64,000 bases of DNA from Arachnia propionica (GTDB lineage Bacteria > Actinomycetota > Actinomycetes > Propionibacteriales > Propionibacteriaceae). Shown here piece after piece: positions 8,827 to 23,191 of the stretch; the first letter of the stretch is position 1; each line of letters opens with the position of its first letter. A program made the translations under genes and the position numbers. The DNA is taken from NCBI RefSeq assembly GCF_037055325.1, contig NZ_CP146373.1, positions 186,001 to 250,000 on the forward strand. The letters run 5' to 3'. The notes below the pieces were generated by a model. That model did no database searches. It saw nothing but the letters and a program-made list of their open reading frames with translations, and had not been told where the DNA came from.

Positions 8827-10092
8827 TCAGCGCTTGTGGGTGATCCTGCCGTTCCACAGGGTCATTTCGACCGGATCGGGGAGATCCCGACCGTGGTATG
8901 GGTTGTTGTGGCTGATGGAGGCGGAGTCGTTCCGGTCCACCGTTGCCCGCCGCTTCGGGTCGACCAGCACCAGGTTCGCAGGTTCACCGGGCCTCAGGGG
9001 GCGGCCCTGCCCCGTTGCCTTCCCGATCCGGGCCGGGGTGTGGCTCATTCGATCGGCCACCTGCTGCCAGGTCAGGCGGCCCGGGGAGACCATGGTTTCC
9101 ATCACCACCGCTAGGGCCTGTTCCAGCCCCAGCATCCCCGGTCGGGCGTCGACAAAGGCGTGGTCCTTGTCCTGCGGCGCGTGGGGTGCGTGGTCCGTAG
9201 CCACCGCATCGATGGTGCCGTCGGCCAGAGCGGCTCGCACCGCCTCGACGTGTTCGTCGGTGCGCAACGGGGGATTGACCTTGAAGGTGGTGTCGTATCC
9301 CACGACCTCTGGGGTGGTCAGGTACAAGTGGTGGGGGGTGGCTTCGGCGGTCACCCGGATGCCCCGTTTCTTGGCCCAGCGCAGCACGTCCACGCTCTCC
9401 GCCGTCGAGACGTGGCACACGTGCAGGCGGGAACCGGTGGCTTCCGCCAAGGCGACATCGCGGGCGATTATCACCGACTCCGCCACCGGAGGCCAGCCCG
9501 GGAGCCCCAGCCGACCGGAAATCTCACCCTCATGGCAGCACGCATCAGGTCCGGCGAGGGTCGCATCTTGGGCGTGCTGCGCCAGCACCCCGTCGAACGG
9601 TTTGACCCATTCGAATGCGCGCCTCATCAGGCTGGCGTCCATCACGCAGTGTCCGTCATCGGAGAACACCGAGACTCGGGCCCGTGAGCGGTGCATCAGC
9701 CCCAGCTCCGCCAGCTCCCGGCCCGCCAGTTTCTTTGTGATGGCGCCGATCGGGAACACCTGGCAGTTGTTCGCGGCAGCTCCCAGAGCCAGCACGTGCT
9801 CGGCGTTCTCCGCCGTATCCGTGACCGGCTGGGTGTTCGCCATCGCGAAGACAGCTGTGAAGCCCCCGCGAGCGGCCGCGCGGGAACCGGACTCCACGGT
9901 TTCGGCATCCTCGCGTCCCGGTTCACGCAGGTGGGTATGGATGTCCACCAAACCCGGCAGTGCGATCAACCCGTCCGCGTCGATGGTGGTCGCACCCAGG
10001 GGGTGCTGATCGACGATGTGACCCGACTCGATGAACATGTCCGTGCGTGACCCGTCGGGTAGGGTCACCCCGGTGATGGCGAGTTTCGACAT
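8827..10092 (-). CDS. pyrC: Dihydroorotase (type I)
   Basis: Third step of pyrimidine synthesis: cyclises N-carbamoyl-aspartate to dihydroorotate. The protein has 421 residues, normal for type I enzymes. Metal-binding HTHLR lies at residues 52-56 in DIHTHLREPG; FSDDG carries the Asp that replaces the carboxylated lysine of type II enzymes. Further metal-site segments are AQHAQDATLAG, HVCHVSTAES and ATDHAPH. It begins 13 nt after the pyrB stop codon, so the two are co-transcribed. It is convergent with the MmyB-like regulator. Confidence 0.95.
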   Translation of the reverse strand: MSKLAITGVTLPDGSRTDMFIESGHIVDQHPLGATTIDADGLIALPGLVDIHTHLREPGREDAETVESGSRAAARGGFTAVFAMANTQPVTDTAENAEHVLALGAAANNCQVFPIGAITKKLAGRELAELGLMHRSRARVSVFSDDGHCVMDASLMRRAFEWVKPFDGVLAQHAQDATLAGPDACCHEGEISGRLGLPGWPPVAESVIIARDVALAEATGSRLHVCHVSTAESVDVLRWAKKRGIRVTAEATPHHLYLTTPEVVGYDTTFKVNPPLRTDEHVEAVRAALADGTIDAVATDHAPHAPQDKDHAFVDARPGMLGLEQALAVVMETMVSPGRLTWQQVADRMSHTPARIGKATGQGRPLRPGEPANLVLVDPKRRATVDRNDSASISHNNPYHGRDLPDPVEMTLWNGRITHKR

Positions 10093-10105
10093 TGATTTCC
10101 TCCCG

Positions 10106-11026
10106 TCAGTCGGCCAGCAGGTGGTGCAGCACGCTCATGCGAACCGCGACTCCCGATGAGACCTGGTCGAGCACGATGGAACGCGGATCGTCTGCGGCGG
10201 TGGAGCTGATTTCCAGACCCCGGTTCATGGGTCCGGGATGCGCTATCACCGCGGTGGGACGCAGCCTGCTCAGGCGGGAGGCTGTCAACCCGTAGGCAGC
10301 CACGTACTCCCGTTCCGAAGGGAAGAAACCGCCGTGCATGCGTTCTCGTTGTACCCGGAGCATCATGGCGACGTCGACGTCCGAGATCACCTCGTCTAGG
10401 TCGGGGGTGACCTGCACCCCCCAGGTCTCCACCCCGGGAGGCAGCAGCGTGTGCGGGGCGACCAGCACCACCCGCGCCCCCAGCCTGCTCAGTAGCGCAA
10501 CGTTTGAGCGGACGACTCTGGAATGCAGCAGGTCCCCGGTGATGGCGACCAGTTTGCCTTCCAGGGTTCCCAGTCTGGTGCGAGTGAAGTGGGTCAGCAT
10601 CGCGTGGGCGTCCAGAAGGGCCTGGGTCGGGTGCTCATGGGTGCCGTCCCCGGCGTTGACCATACAGGCTCTCACCCATCCCGCGGCCTGGGCCACCGAT
10701 CCGGAGCCCGGGTGGCGCATCACGATGGCGTCCACTCCCATGGCGTCCAGGGTCATGAGGGTGTCGCGCATCGATTCGCCCTTCGAGACGCTTGACCCAC
10801 GCGCCGAAACGTTGATGGCGTCGGCGGAGAGCCACTTGGCGGCGAGCTCGAAGGAACTGCGGGTGCGGGTGGAGTCCTCGAAGAAGAGGTTCACCACGGT
10901 GCGGCCCTTCAGATAGGGCAATTTCTTGACCCGGGCCTCCTGCAGTTGATGCATCCGCCCGGCCAGGTGAAGGATCGAGTGGATCTCGTCGGTGCTGAGA
11001 TCGGTGATGCTGAGCAGATGCTTCAT
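10106..11026 (-). CDS. pyrB: Aspartate carbamoyltransferase catalytic subunit
   Basis: Second step of pyrimidine synthesis: carbamoyl phosphate + aspartate to carbamoyl-aspartate. From ATG 11026 (GGAGGAG 7 nt upstream) the product has 306 residues. Carbamoyl-phosphate motif [13 protein letters not shown], active-site [17 protein letters not shown] and [10 protein letters not shown] are all present. A longer open frame upstream overlaps the end of pepN and is not needed. It lies 22 nt after pepN and 13 nt before pyrC, suggesting a pepN-pyrB-pyrC transcript. No pyrR is seen nearby. Confidence 0.95.
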   Translation of the reverse strand: MKHLLSITDLSTDEIHSILHLAGRMHQLQEARVKKLPYLKGRTVVNLFFEDSTRTRSSFELAAKWLSADAINVSARGSSVSKGESMRDTLMTLDAMGVDAIVMRHPGSGSVAQAAGWVRACMVNAGDGTHEHPTQALLDAHAMLTHFTRTRLGTLEGKLVAITGDLLHSRVVRSNVALLSRLGARVVLVAPHTLLPPGVETWGVQVTPDLDEVISDVDVAMMLRVQRERMHGGFFPSEREYVAAYGLTASRLSRLRPTAVIAHPGPMNRGLEISSTAADDPRSIVLDQVSSGVAVRMSVLHHLLAD

Positions 11027-11048
11027 GGCCGGGCTCCTCCGAGGCGAA

Positions 11049-15808
<4,760 letters not shown>

Positions 15809-15898
15809 CCAGTCCGCTGATGCCGTCGCGTCCGAGTTCCCGTGGCGTGCCCCGATTGTTCATGGGAACAGTGTAGGAACGCATTAGGGTGGGGCGGC

Positions 15899-18800
15899 AT
15901 GGGTCCCCACTCCACAGCCTGGGTTGCGAAAATCAGCGACGAGGCCATCCGAGCTTCCTGGGGCGATGCCACGTTCCTGCGGGGACGTTCCTACGAGGCC
16001 GCCGGGCACGTCCTGAGGTACTCCACGAACCGCACCGGCTCCATCGAAGCAGTGGTGAGGGGAACAGGAAAGAAGGTGTACCGGACGTTCCTTCACCACG
16101 ACCAGCAGGGGGTCAACAGCACCTGCTCGTGTCCGATGAGGATGAGGTGCAAACACGCCGTGGCGGTGTTGCTGGCCGCGCGGGAATCGGCGATGGAGAC
16201 CGTTTCCCCGGTGTCCTCCTGGGAAAACGCGCTGGCCGGACTGCTGCCCGCAACCGGGAGCGAGGACAGGACCATTGAACTCGGCCTGGAGTTTCGAATC
16301 GACGGTCCACTGGAGCAGCCGAACGGACTGACGTTGCGTCCCCTGCGGCTCGGGGCACGTGGCTGGGTCAAATTCCAGGCCGGCTGGCTGGACGTCGTCA
16401 CGAACTACCGGGGGGTGAACTACGAGCCTGTGCAGCGCGAAACACTGCTGCAGATGGCAAGGCTCACGGGGCGCCAGCAGTACACCCATGCCATCCCGGC
16501 CTCGGTTTCCCTTGCCGATCTCGGCCCACTGGGCTGGTCGCTCCTGCGGCGGGCCGTTGACGCTGGAATTCAGCTGATCCCAGGCCAGGGAATCCAGGAC
16601 GTGGAGGTCGGATGTGAACCGGTCAGGATCTGGCTGGATGTCGATTTCCGAGATGACGGATCGCGACAACTCACGATCTCCGGGGATCTGGGCCCAATCC
16701 CCCCGGACGGTCGGCGATTCCTGATCGGGGAACCGGCTCACGGGGTGGGGGAACTGGGGGCGGGCGGCCGGTTGCGTCTGCACCCACTGGCCGGGACGGT
16801 GCCCGATGCGATCCGCGGATTGTTCAACAAGAATCTGGCAGTCACGATTCCGGCCCAGGATGTCGGGCGGTTCCAGCTGATGTATCTGCCTGGTCTGGTG
16901 CACAGGGGGCTCGTCCCGCCGGGCACGTGGGACCCGCAGGACCTTCCACACCCGAAACTCGCCCTGGGACTGACCCACGAGCCCGGTCACCGGTTGCTGC
17001 TCGAATGGGGTTTCAAGTACGTCTTTGGGGAAACCAGCGTCGATGTCGCGTTCCAGCCTCACGTGGAGGAGACCTTCCGGGACCGGGAGGCCGAGCGATC
17101 CCTTGAAGGAGTCGCGCTCCGGCTGGTCGGGGACTATCCGGCCCTGTGTGAACTGCGCCAGCAGCGACTGATTCCGAAGGCTGCGGTGACCCGGGCCGAT
17201 GCTGCCCGGTTCGTCACCGACATCCTGCCCCGTCTGGAGGCCGCCGGAGTCATCGTCACCCATAACGGCGAGGTTCCCGGATACGTGCGTGCTACTGAGG
17301 GTCCGGTGCTGTCGGTCGGCACGGAGGATACCGGTGACAACGACTGGTTCAATCTCCACGTCCGGGTTACCGTCGCCGGTCGCGACGTGCCCTTCGAACA
17401 GCTCTTCCGGGCGCTCGCTGCGGGGGATGAAGCGATGCTGCTGGATGATGGGACCTGGTTCCCGATGGAGCACTCTGAACTCGATCGACTGCGGCAACTC
17501 CTTATTGAGGCCCGGGAACTCGTGGATGCCGGCCCGGGCGGGCAGTTGCGGATCAGCGCCTATCAAGCCGGTCTGTGGGAGGAACTCGCGAGGCTGGGAG
17601 TTGTGGAGGAACAGCCACGGCGTTGGCGGGAACGCGTGCAGACTTTGCTGAGCCTCGGCTCAGGTGAGGCACGTGCCTCGGTTCCGGAAGGGCTGGATGC
17701 GATGCTGCGTCCTTACCAGGAACAAGGGCTCGCGTGGCTCGCCGCGCTCTGGGACGCGAATCTTGGTGGGGTGCTAGCCGACGACATGGGGCTTGGGAAA
17801 ACTCTTCAATGCCTGGCACTGCTGGAGCGCGCCCGGGAACGCGGTCAGCTTGACGACGCACCGGTGCTCGCCGTGGCGCCCGCCAGCGTCGTCGGCACCT
17901 GGGCGGAGGAAGCAGCCCGATTCGTGCCCGGGCTGAAAGTTGTCGCCATCCGGGCCACGCAGGCCAGGCGCGGCACGGAACTGGCCGAGGAGATCCGCGG
18001 CGCGCACCTGGTGGCCACCTCCTACACCCTCCTTCGGATGGAGGACGAGGCATACCTGGAGCAGACATGGCGTGGCCTGGTGCTGGACGAAGCTCAGTTC
18101 ATCAAGAACCACCGCTCCCGTACCCATCAGGTGGCGCGCCGCATCGGGGCCCCGTTCACCCTGGCCATCACCGGAACCCCGCTGGAGAATTCCCTCAGCG
18201 ACCTGTGGTCGATGTTCTCGCTCGTCGCACCGGGGCTGTTCCCGCGCCTGGAGAGTTTCAACGAGATTTACCGCAAACCGGTGGAAAAGAACGGCAAGAC
18301 CGATGTCCTGGGGCGCCTGCGCGCTCGGATCCGCCCGTTCATGCTGCGTCGCACCAAACGTGAGGTTGTCAGGGAACTTCCCGAGAAGGTGGAACAGATC
18401 ACGCGGCTGGAACTCAACCCGGAACACCGACGCCGCTACGACCAGCACCTGACGCGGGAACGCACCCGGGTGCTTGGAATGCTCGACGACATGGACCGGA
18501 ACCGGGTGGCAATCTTCCGTGCCCTGACGAAACTGCGGCAACTCGCCCTAGAACCCCGGCTGGTGGACACGGAACTGCCGCCCACACCATCGGCGAAGAT
18601 CACCACCCTGCTGGAGCAGATCCGTGAACTGGCCGAGGAAGGGCACCGTGCGCTGGTGTTCTCCTCCTTCACCGGGTTTCTGAAATTGGTTCGCGAGGCA
18701 TTGGAGGCGGAAGGCATCGAATACGTCTACCTCGACGGACGCACCCGTGATCGGCCCGCCCGCATCGCGCAGTTCCGAGAAGGTGACGCCCCGGTGTTCC

Positions 18801-19093
18801 TGATCTCCCTGAAAGCCGGTGGGTTCGGACTCACCCTCACCGAGGCCGACTACGTCTTCGTACTGGACCCGTGGTGGAATCCCGCCGCCGAGAACCAGGC
18901 CGTCGATCGGGCACACCGCATCGGCCAGACCCGGGCGGTCAACGTCTATCGCATGGTTTCGGCAGACACGATCGAGGAAAAAGTCGTGGCCCTGCAGCAG
19001 CGCAAACGCGATCTCTTCGCATCCGTCATCGACACGGGGGAGTTCCGCAGCACGGCCATCACCGCCTCCGACATCCGAGGTCTGCTGGAATAG
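15899..19093 (+). CDS. SNF2-family helicase with N-terminal SWIM zinc finger
   Basis: Swi2/Snf2 ATPase, probably remodelling or translocating on DNA. About 1064 residues. A SWIM zinc finger CxC-x5-CxH lies at residues 76-86 (CSCPMRMRCKH), followed by a 500-residue bacterial SNF2-associated region. The helicase core has Walker A DDMGLGKT (628-635), DEAQ (730-733), TGTPLENS, and the C-terminal lobe SLKAGGFGLTLTEADYVFVLD...QAVDRAHRIGQ. ATG 15899 has a G-rich site upstream. It sits between ligA and nei, suggesting a repair role, though this is context only. Confidence 0.92.
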   Translation: MGPHSTAWVAKISDEAIRASWGDATFLRGRSYEAAGHVLRYSTNRTGSIEAVVRGTGKKVYRTFLHHDQQGVNSTCSCPMRMRCKHAVAVLLAARESAMETVSPVSSWENALAGLLPATGSEDRTIELGLEFRIDGPLEQPNGLTLRPLRLGARGWVKFQAGWLDVVTNYRGVNYEPVQRETLLQMARLTGRQQYTHAIPASVSLADLGPLGWSLLRRAVDAGIQLIPGQGIQDVEVGCEPVRIWLDVDFRDDGSRQLTISGDLGPIPPDGRRFLIGEPAHGVGELGAGGRLRLHPLAGTVPDAIRGLFNKNLAVTIPAQDVGRFQLMYLPGLVHRGLVPPGTWDPQDLPHPKLALGLTHEPGHRLLLEWGFKYVFGETSVDVAFQPHVEETFRDREAERSLEGVALRLVGDYPALCELRQQRLIPKAAVTRADAARFVTDILPRLEAAGVIVTHNGEVPGYVRATEGPVLSVGTEDTGDNDWFNLHVRVTVAGRDVPFEQLFRALAAGDEAMLLDDGTWFPMEHSELDRLRQLLIEARELVDAGPGGQLRISAYQAGLWEELARLGVVEEQPRRWRERVQTLLSLGSGEARASVPEGLDAMLRPYQEQGLAWLAALWDANLGGVLADDMGLGKTLQCLALLERARERGQLDDAPVLAVAPASVVGTWAEEAARFVPGLKVVAIRATQARRGTELAEEIRGAHLVATSYTLLRMEDEAYLEQTWRGLVLDEAQFIKNHRSRTHQVARRIGAPFTLAITGTPLENSLSDLWSMFSLVAPGLFPRLESFNEIYRKPVEKNGKTDVLGRLRARIRPFMLRRTKREVVRELPEKVEQITRLELNPEHRRRYDQHLTRERTRVLGMLDDMDRNRVAIFRALTKLRQLALEPRLVDTELPPTPSAKITTLLEQIRELAEEGHRALVFSSFTGFLKLVREALEAEGIEYVYLDGRTRDRPARIAQFREGDAPVFLISLKAGGFGLTLTEADYVFVLDPWWNPAAENQAVDRAHRIGQTRAVNVYRMVSADTIEEKVVALQQRKRDLFASVIDTGEFRSTAITASDIRGLLE

Positions 19094-19097
19094 GGCA

Positions 19098-19922
19098 ATG
19101 CCCGAAGGACACGTCATCCACCGTCTCGCCAACACCTTCCAGGAGGACTTCGCGGATCGTGAAGTGAGGGTCAGCTCCCCGCAGGGTAGGTTTGCCGACG
19201 AGGCCGCCGTCCTGGATGGGCACACTCTCACCGGGGCCGAGGCCGTCGGGAAGCATCTGTTCATCAACTTCGACGTCCCGGGTGCCAATCGCATCCACAT
19301 TCATCTGGGACTGATCGGAAAACTTGGTTTCGCCCCGGTCGCCGACCCTGTCGGGCAGGTGCGGCTTCGAATCGTGGCCGACAACCGGGCCGCCGACCTG
19401 CGTGGTCCGCAGTGGTGCCGGCTGATCACCGAGGAGCAGTACCGGAAAGTTCTCGCGGACTCCGGCCCCGACCCATTGCGTGGCGACGCCGACCCCGACC
19501 GTGGATGGACGAGGATCCACAGATCGGGAAAATCCATCGCCGCACTGCTGATGGATCAACGGGTCGCCGCCGGAGTGGGGAACATCTTCCGCGCCGAGGT
19601 GCTGTTTCGGCACGGCATCGATCCCACCACCCCGGGCAAAGAGATCACCGAGGCCACCTGGAAGGTGCTGTGGGAGGATCTGGTGGATTTGATGACGGTG
19701 GCCCTGGAACGCGGTCGCATCGATACCGTTGCCGAGGAACACGGACCCGAGGTCCAGAAGCGACCTCCCAGAGTGAATGCCCACGGTGGTGAGGTTTACG
19801 TGTACCGGCGTTCCGGACAACCCTGCCTGGTGTGCGGAACCGAGGTGCGCACCACCGTGCTGGAGGGGCGAAACCTCTACTGGTGCTCAAGATGTCAGCG
19901 ATCCCGCCGCGCTTCCGACTAA
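19098..19922 (+). CDS. nei: Endonuclease VIII / Fpg-family DNA glycosylase (Nei-like)
   Basis: Bifunctional DNA glycosylase/AP lyase removing oxidised bases. 274 residues beginning MPEGH, so the catalytic Pro2 and Glu3 of the family are present after Met removal. The DNA-binding H2TH region contains LLMDQRVAAGVGNIFRAEVLF. A C-terminal zinc finger has CLVCGTEV and YWCSRCQ. MPEGH rather than MPELP favours Nei over Fpg/MutM. The start codon lies 4 nt after the SNF2 stop, so the genes are coupled. Confidence 0.92.
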   Translation: MPEGHVIHRLANTFQEDFADREVRVSSPQGRFADEAAVLDGHTLTGAEAVGKHLFINFDVPGANRIHIHLGLIGKLGFAPVADPVGQVRLRIVADNRAADLRGPQWCRLITEEQYRKVLADSGPDPLRGDADPDRGWTRIHRSGKSIAALLMDQRVAAGVGNIFRAEVLFRHGIDPTTPGKEITEATWKVLWEDLVDLMTVALERGRIDTVAEEHGPEVQKRPPRVNAHGGEVYVYRRSGQPCLVCGTEVRTTVLEGRNLYWCSRCQRSRRASD

Positions 19923-19932
19923 TGTGTGCGAC

Positions 19933-20646
19933 ATGCATTTCAGCGCCTTCGACGCCTACCTCTTCGACCTGGACGGGGTCATAACTCCCACCGCTGAAGT
20001 CCACATGAAGGCCTGGGGCGAGATGTTCAACGCTTTTCTCGTCGGTTTCCCCGGCCAGGAACCGTGGACCGATGCCGACTACTTCGCTCATGTGGATGGA
20101 AAACCCCGCTACGACGGTGTCCGTGACTTCCTCGCATCCCGTGGAATCGAACTGCCCGAGGGTGACCCCGGGGACGCCGCGACGACGCAGAGCATCTGCG
20201 GATTGGGCAATCGCAAGAATGACACCTTTAACGAGATCATCCGCCGCGACGGTGTCGCTCCCTATCCCGGCTCCAAGGCGCTCATCGATGTGCTTCGAAA
20301 GCGGGGCGCGAAACTGGCCGTGGTCTCCTCCTCACGCAACGCGGTACCGGTTCTGCGCGCCGCGGGCCTGGCGGAAGCCTTTCCTGTGATCGTCGACGGG
20401 AACGTCGCGAAGGAACAACAGCTGGCCGGCAAACCCGCCCCTGACACCTTCCACTACGCGGCCGAGCAGCTGCAGGTGCCACCCTCTCGGACCGTCGTGA
20501 TCGAGGACGCTCTGTCCGGTGTGATGGCCGGTGCTGCAGGTGGGTTCGGGCTCGTCGTCGGGGTTGACCGGGGTGTCGGTCCCGATGCCCTGCGCCGATC
20601 CGGCGCGGGCCTGGTGGTCGCTGACCTCGGGGAGCTGGTGGCCTGA
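19933..20646 (+). CDS. HAD-family beta-phosphoglucomutase
   Basis: Predicted to convert beta-glucose 1-phosphate to glucose 6-phosphate. 237 residues with HAD motifs: FDLDG with nucleophile Asp12 and acid/base Asp14, motif II VSSSRN, motif III Lys in KPAPDTF, motif IV IEDALSGVMA. The cap contains the beta-PGM-type segment GLGNRKNDTFNEII. Its stop TGA overlaps the ATG of the GH65 phosphorylase (TGATG at 20644-20648), which makes beta-glucose 1-phosphate, so the two form one pathway. The same gene pair occurs in mycobacteria (Rv3400-Rv3401). Confidence 0.92.
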   Translation: MHFSAFDAYLFDLDGVITPTAEVHMKAWGEMFNAFLVGFPGQEPWTDADYFAHVDGKPRYDGVRDFLASRGIELPEGDPGDAATTQSICGLGNRKNDTFNEIIRRDGVAPYPGSKALIDVLRKRGAKLAVVSSSRNAVPVLRAAGLAEAFPVIVDGNVAKEQQLAGKPAPDTFHYAAEQLQVPPSRTVVIEDALSGVMAGAAGGFGLVVGVDRGVGPDALRRSGAGLVVADLGELVA

Positions 20647-23144
20647 TGCGCTGGATCTCTTCCGACCCGCTGAACCGTTTCCGTTTCCCCGTCGACGACT
20701 GGCGTTTTGTCGAGGTGGAACCCAGCCTTGATGACCTGGGCGTCACCGAGACCCTGTTCTCCATCGGGAACGGCTACCTGGGGATGCGCGGCAACCCCGA
20801 GGAAGGTCGCAAATCATACTCGCACGGCACCTTCATCAACGGTTTTCACGAGACCTGGACCATCAAGCACGCTGAGGAGGCCTTCGGATTCGCAAGCACG
20901 GGGCAGACCATCGTGAACGTACCCGATGCGAAGCTCATCAAGATCTACGTTGACGACGAGCCCCTCACCCTTGGGCAGTCTGACCTGGACCACTACGAAC
21001 GCGCTCTTGACTTCCGCGCGGGATGCCTGACCCGTGACCTGGTGTGGCGAACCCCGGCGGGCAAGCGGGTGAAACTGAGTTCCCGTCGCATGGTCAGCTT
21101 CACCGATCGGCACTTGGCGTTGTTCGAAATCGAATTGACCATGATGGAGGGTGATGCGCCGATCGTGCTCAGCTCCCAGGTGGTCAACAGACAGGATGGT
21201 TTCGACGACTACCGCCAGCCGAGGAACGAGGAGGGTTTCGACCCACGGCGCGCGGGCAAATTCGACGGTCGGGTGCTGCAACCGCGCGGCCAGTGGCACG
21301 ACGACCAGCGAATGGCGCTCGGATACGAGACCACCGACTCCCACATGACGCTGTGCGTGACCGCGGAACACACTCTCGAGACCGCGAACACCTACGAGGT
21401 GGTCTCCCGCATCGAGGAGGATCAGGCCAAGCAGGTTTACCGCATCGAGGCACGCGAGGGAGTGCCGATCGTTATCCGCAAGGCGGTCGCCTATCACACC
21501 TCGCGCGGGGTGCCCGTCACGGAGCTGTACGACCGCTGTCGCCGCACCCTCGATCGCGTGGGGGAGCGGGGTTTTGATTCGTTCTTCGAGGGACAGCGCG
21601 CCTGGCTCGACGACTTCTGGGCCAACTCGGACGTTGAGGTGGGTGGCCAACCCGGCATTCAGCAGGCCGTCCGTTGGTGTCTGTTCCAGCTGGCCCAGGC
21701 AACGGCTCGCTCGGATCAGCTCGGAATCCCCGCCAAAGGGGTGACCGGTTCCGGTTATGAGGGACACTATTTCTGGGACACCGAGATCTACCTGGTGCCC
21801 TTCCTGACCTACACGGCTCCCCGGGTCGCACGCAACGCCCTGCGCTACCGGGTCGGTCTGTTGCCGAAGGCCAGAGAACGTGCCCAGATGCTCAGCCAAG
21901 AGGGAGCGCTGTTCCCGTGGCGCACTATCAACGGTGAGGAGGCTTCTGCCTACTACGCGGCGGGAACCGCGCAGTATCACATCGACGCCGACATTGCGCA
22001 CGCCTTCGGGAAGTACCGTGAGATCACCGGGGACGTGGACTTCCTGTATCGCGACGGTGCCGCCGTGCTGGTGGAGACGGCGCGGATGTGGGCGGACCTG
22101 GGATTCTGGCGCACCGAGGCCGATGGGTCGCAGCGATTCCACATCCACGGCGTGACCGGGCCCGATGAGTACACGGCCGTTGTGAACAACAACATGTTCA
22201 CCAACGTGATGGCGCGTGCCAACCTGAAACTCGCCGCTGAGCTGGTGCAGGAACTCGAGGAGGCCGATCCGCTCTGCTGGGACCGTCTGGTCCAGACCCT
22301 GGACGTCGCCCCGGAGGAAGTCGAGGAATGGCGGGCCTGTGCCAAGGGCATGGTCATCCCCTTCGACGAGACCTTTGGCATCCATCCTCAGGACGAGAAA
22401 TTCCTCTTCAGCGAGCTGTGGGACCTGGAGAACACCCCAGCCGACAAGTTCCCGCTGCTGCTGCACTTCCATCCCCTGGTGATCTACCGCTTCCAGGTGC
22501 TCAAACAGGCCGACGTGGTGTTGGCGTTGTTCCTCCAGGGCGATCAGTTCACCCAGGAACAGAAACGCGCCGACTTCGAGTACTACGACCCGATCACCAC
22601 GGGTGACTCCACCCTTTCTGGGGTGGTGCAGTCGGTGATTGCCGCCGAGGTCGGCTACCAGGACATGGCGATGCAGTACTTCCTGACAGGACTCTACGTG
22701 GACCTGGCGGATCTTCATGCCAACTCTCGCGACGGTGTTCACATCGCGTCCACCGGTGGTGTGTGGAATGCGTTGGTGTTTGGTTTCGGCGGTTTGCGCG
22801 ATTACCACGGTGATATCAGCTTCGACCCACGGCTGCCGCGAGAATGGGAGTACCTGCGTTTCCCCCTCCAGGTCCGCGAGTCGCGGTTGAGGGTGCTGTT
22901 GGAACGCGAGGCCATCTCTTTCGAAGTGGAGACCGGCGGACCGCTGGAGGTCAATGTGCGGGGGCAGCGGCTCGTCATCCAGCCTGGCACGCCGACCCGG
23001 ATTCCCCTGGAGCACCAGGGCGAGGAGTTGCCGTCGCTGACGGGACGCCATCCTGTTACGGGCGGGCGTCGTGCCGACGGGTCCGTCATCACCGCGAACG
23101 TGCCCGAGGCGCCCTACGACCAGGATCTGGCGGTGGTCGACTGA
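20646..23144 (+). CDS. GH65 disaccharide phosphorylase (maltose/trehalose/kojibiose type)
   Basis: Phosphorolysis of an alpha-glucobiose to beta-glucose 1-phosphate and glucose, in the cytosol. 832 residues with the GH65 N-terminal beta-sandwich, (alpha/alpha)6 barrel and C-terminal sheet. Barrel motifs include SGYEGHYFWDTEIYLVPF and HGVTGPDEYTAVVNNNMFTN, where Glu508 is the likely catalytic acid. Phosphate-site segment HIASTGGVWNALVFGFGG follows. Translationally coupled to the upstream beta-phosphoglucomutase. Which disaccharide is used cannot be told from the sequence. The extra N-terminal 20 residues carry DPLNRFRFPVDDWRFVE, usual for the mycobacterial-type members. Confidence 0.92.
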   Translation: MRWISSDPLNRFRFPVDDWRFVEVEPSLDDLGVTETLFSIGNGYLGMRGNPEEGRKSYSHGTFINGFHETWTIKHAEEAFGFASTGQTIVNVPDAKLIKIYVDDEPLTLGQSDLDHYERALDFRAGCLTRDLVWRTPAGKRVKLSSRRMVSFTDRHLALFEIELTMMEGDAPIVLSSQVVNRQDGFDDYRQPRNEEGFDPRRAGKFDGRVLQPRGQWHDDQRMALGYETTDSHMTLCVTAEHTLETANTYEVVSRIEEDQAKQVYRIEAREGVPIVIRKAVAYHTSRGVPVTELYDRCRRTLDRVGERGFDSFFEGQRAWLDDFWANSDVEVGGQPGIQQAVRWCLFQLAQATARSDQLGIPAKGVTGSGYEGHYFWDTEIYLVPFLTYTAPRVARNALRYRVGLLPKARERAQMLSQEGALFPWRTINGEEASAYYAAGTAQYHIDADIAHAFGKYREITGDVDFLYRDGAAVLVETARMWADLGFWRTEADGSQRFHIHGVTGPDEYTAVVNNNMFTNVMARANLKLAAELVQELEEADPLCWDRLVQTLDVAPEEVEEWRACAKGMVIPFDETFGIHPQDEKFLFSELWDLENTPADKFPLLLHFHPLVIYRFQVLKQADVVLALFLQGDQFTQEQKRADFEYYDPITTGDSTLSGVVQSVIAAEVGYQDMAMQYFLTGLYVDLADLHANSRDGVHIASTGGVWNALVFGFGGLRDYHGDISFDPRLPREWEYLRFPLQVRESRLRVLLEREAISFEVETGGPLEVNVRGQRLVIQPGTPTRIPLEHQGEELPSLTGRHPVTGGRRADGSVITANVPEAPYDQDLAVVD

Positions 23145-23191
23145 ACCCGGAACGAGTCATCACCATTTCTACCGGGGCCGGAACGGTTCGG